This document shows, in pieces, positions 5,387 to 5,498 of a stretch of DNA of 5,498 nucleotides (positions within the stretch are counted from its first letter, which is position 1; each line of letters opens with the position of its first letter). A program made the translations under genes and the position numbers. Source of the stretch: Bacillota bacterium (lineage in GTDB: Bacteria > Bacillota > Sulfobacillia > RBS10-35 > JAJYVN01); contig JAJYVN010000205.1 of NCBI GenBank assembly GCA_021791995.1, positions 1 to 5,498 on the forward strand. Direction: 5' to 3'. The notes under the pieces were generated by a model. That model was given only the letters and a program-made list of their open reading frames with translations. It searched no databases and was not told where the DNA came from.

Positions 5387-5498
5387 CTTACCGTTACCCA
5401 TAACCGGAGGGGCGCCTGGGAAACGAGTTATTGGGAACGGCGATGGGCAGGCCGATCAGCAGTCGACGCTCGACAGAGGATCGCGGGGAAGGGTGCAT
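5387..5498. other. No recognisable gene at the right edge
   Basis: A minus-strand frame from an ATG at 5498 runs 34 codons (MHPSPRSSVERRLLIGLPIA and on) to a stop near 5397, in the same frame as the recombinase relic but separated from it by three stops. A plus-strand frame stays open from about 5193 to the edge. Neither resembles a known family. A small GTTA-CCCA-TAAC palindrome lies near 5394-5405. Confidence 0.3.

Noticed and set aside
1..5498. CRISPR array, tRNA or rRNA genes, complete insertion sequence
   Set aside because: No regularly spaced direct repeats, no tRNA-like cloverleaf ends and no intact transposase were seen.

Overview
The window is GC-rich bacterial DNA. Nearly all coding content lies on the minus strand. 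Its core is a Hanks-type Ser/Thr kinase with a PP2C phosphatase, preceded by an APC-family permease. The base composition, GTG/TTG starts and G-rich Shine-Dalgarno sites fit a high-GC phylum such as Chloroflexota or Actinomycetota. I cannot fix the taxon from the sequence.

Layout from left to right. Positions 1-108 hold the N-terminus of a helix-turn-helix (MerR/excisionase-type) protein that runs off the left edge; it has a good sigma-70-like promoter at 129-157. Positions 261-2857 hold a compact operon, transcribed right to left: a PP2C phosphatase (2857-2036), a Ser/Thr kinase with a C-terminal membrane anchor (2039-1020) that overlaps the phosphatase stop, and a class II glutamine amidotransferase-like protein (1013-261). 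The last starts six bases after the kinase stop, in the same frame. A 12-bp perfect inverted repeat (2883-2920) separates this operon from a 517-residue permease (4491-2938). The permease has a strong Shine-Dalgarno site and a structured, roughly 200-base leader. Further right, 4714-4941 is an unrecognised 75-codon frame with an unusually good ribosome-binding site. Positions 5106-5386 hold a decayed piece of a tyrosine recombinase C-terminus. The last ~110 bases show nothing I recognise.

How the genes may work together: the phosphatase and kinase form a classic reversible phosphorylation pair, with the kinase held at the membrane by one C-terminal helix and lacking an external sensor. The third gene looks like the YafJ type of class II amidotransferase, but the invariant Cys2 nucleophile is Gly here. 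It may be a pseudoenzyme that binds ligand or partner and works with the kinase/phosphatase pair. This catalytic substitution in the third operon gene is the most interesting point in the window. The recombinase remnant and the excisionase-like HTH gene hint that the flanks have seen mobile-element traffic.
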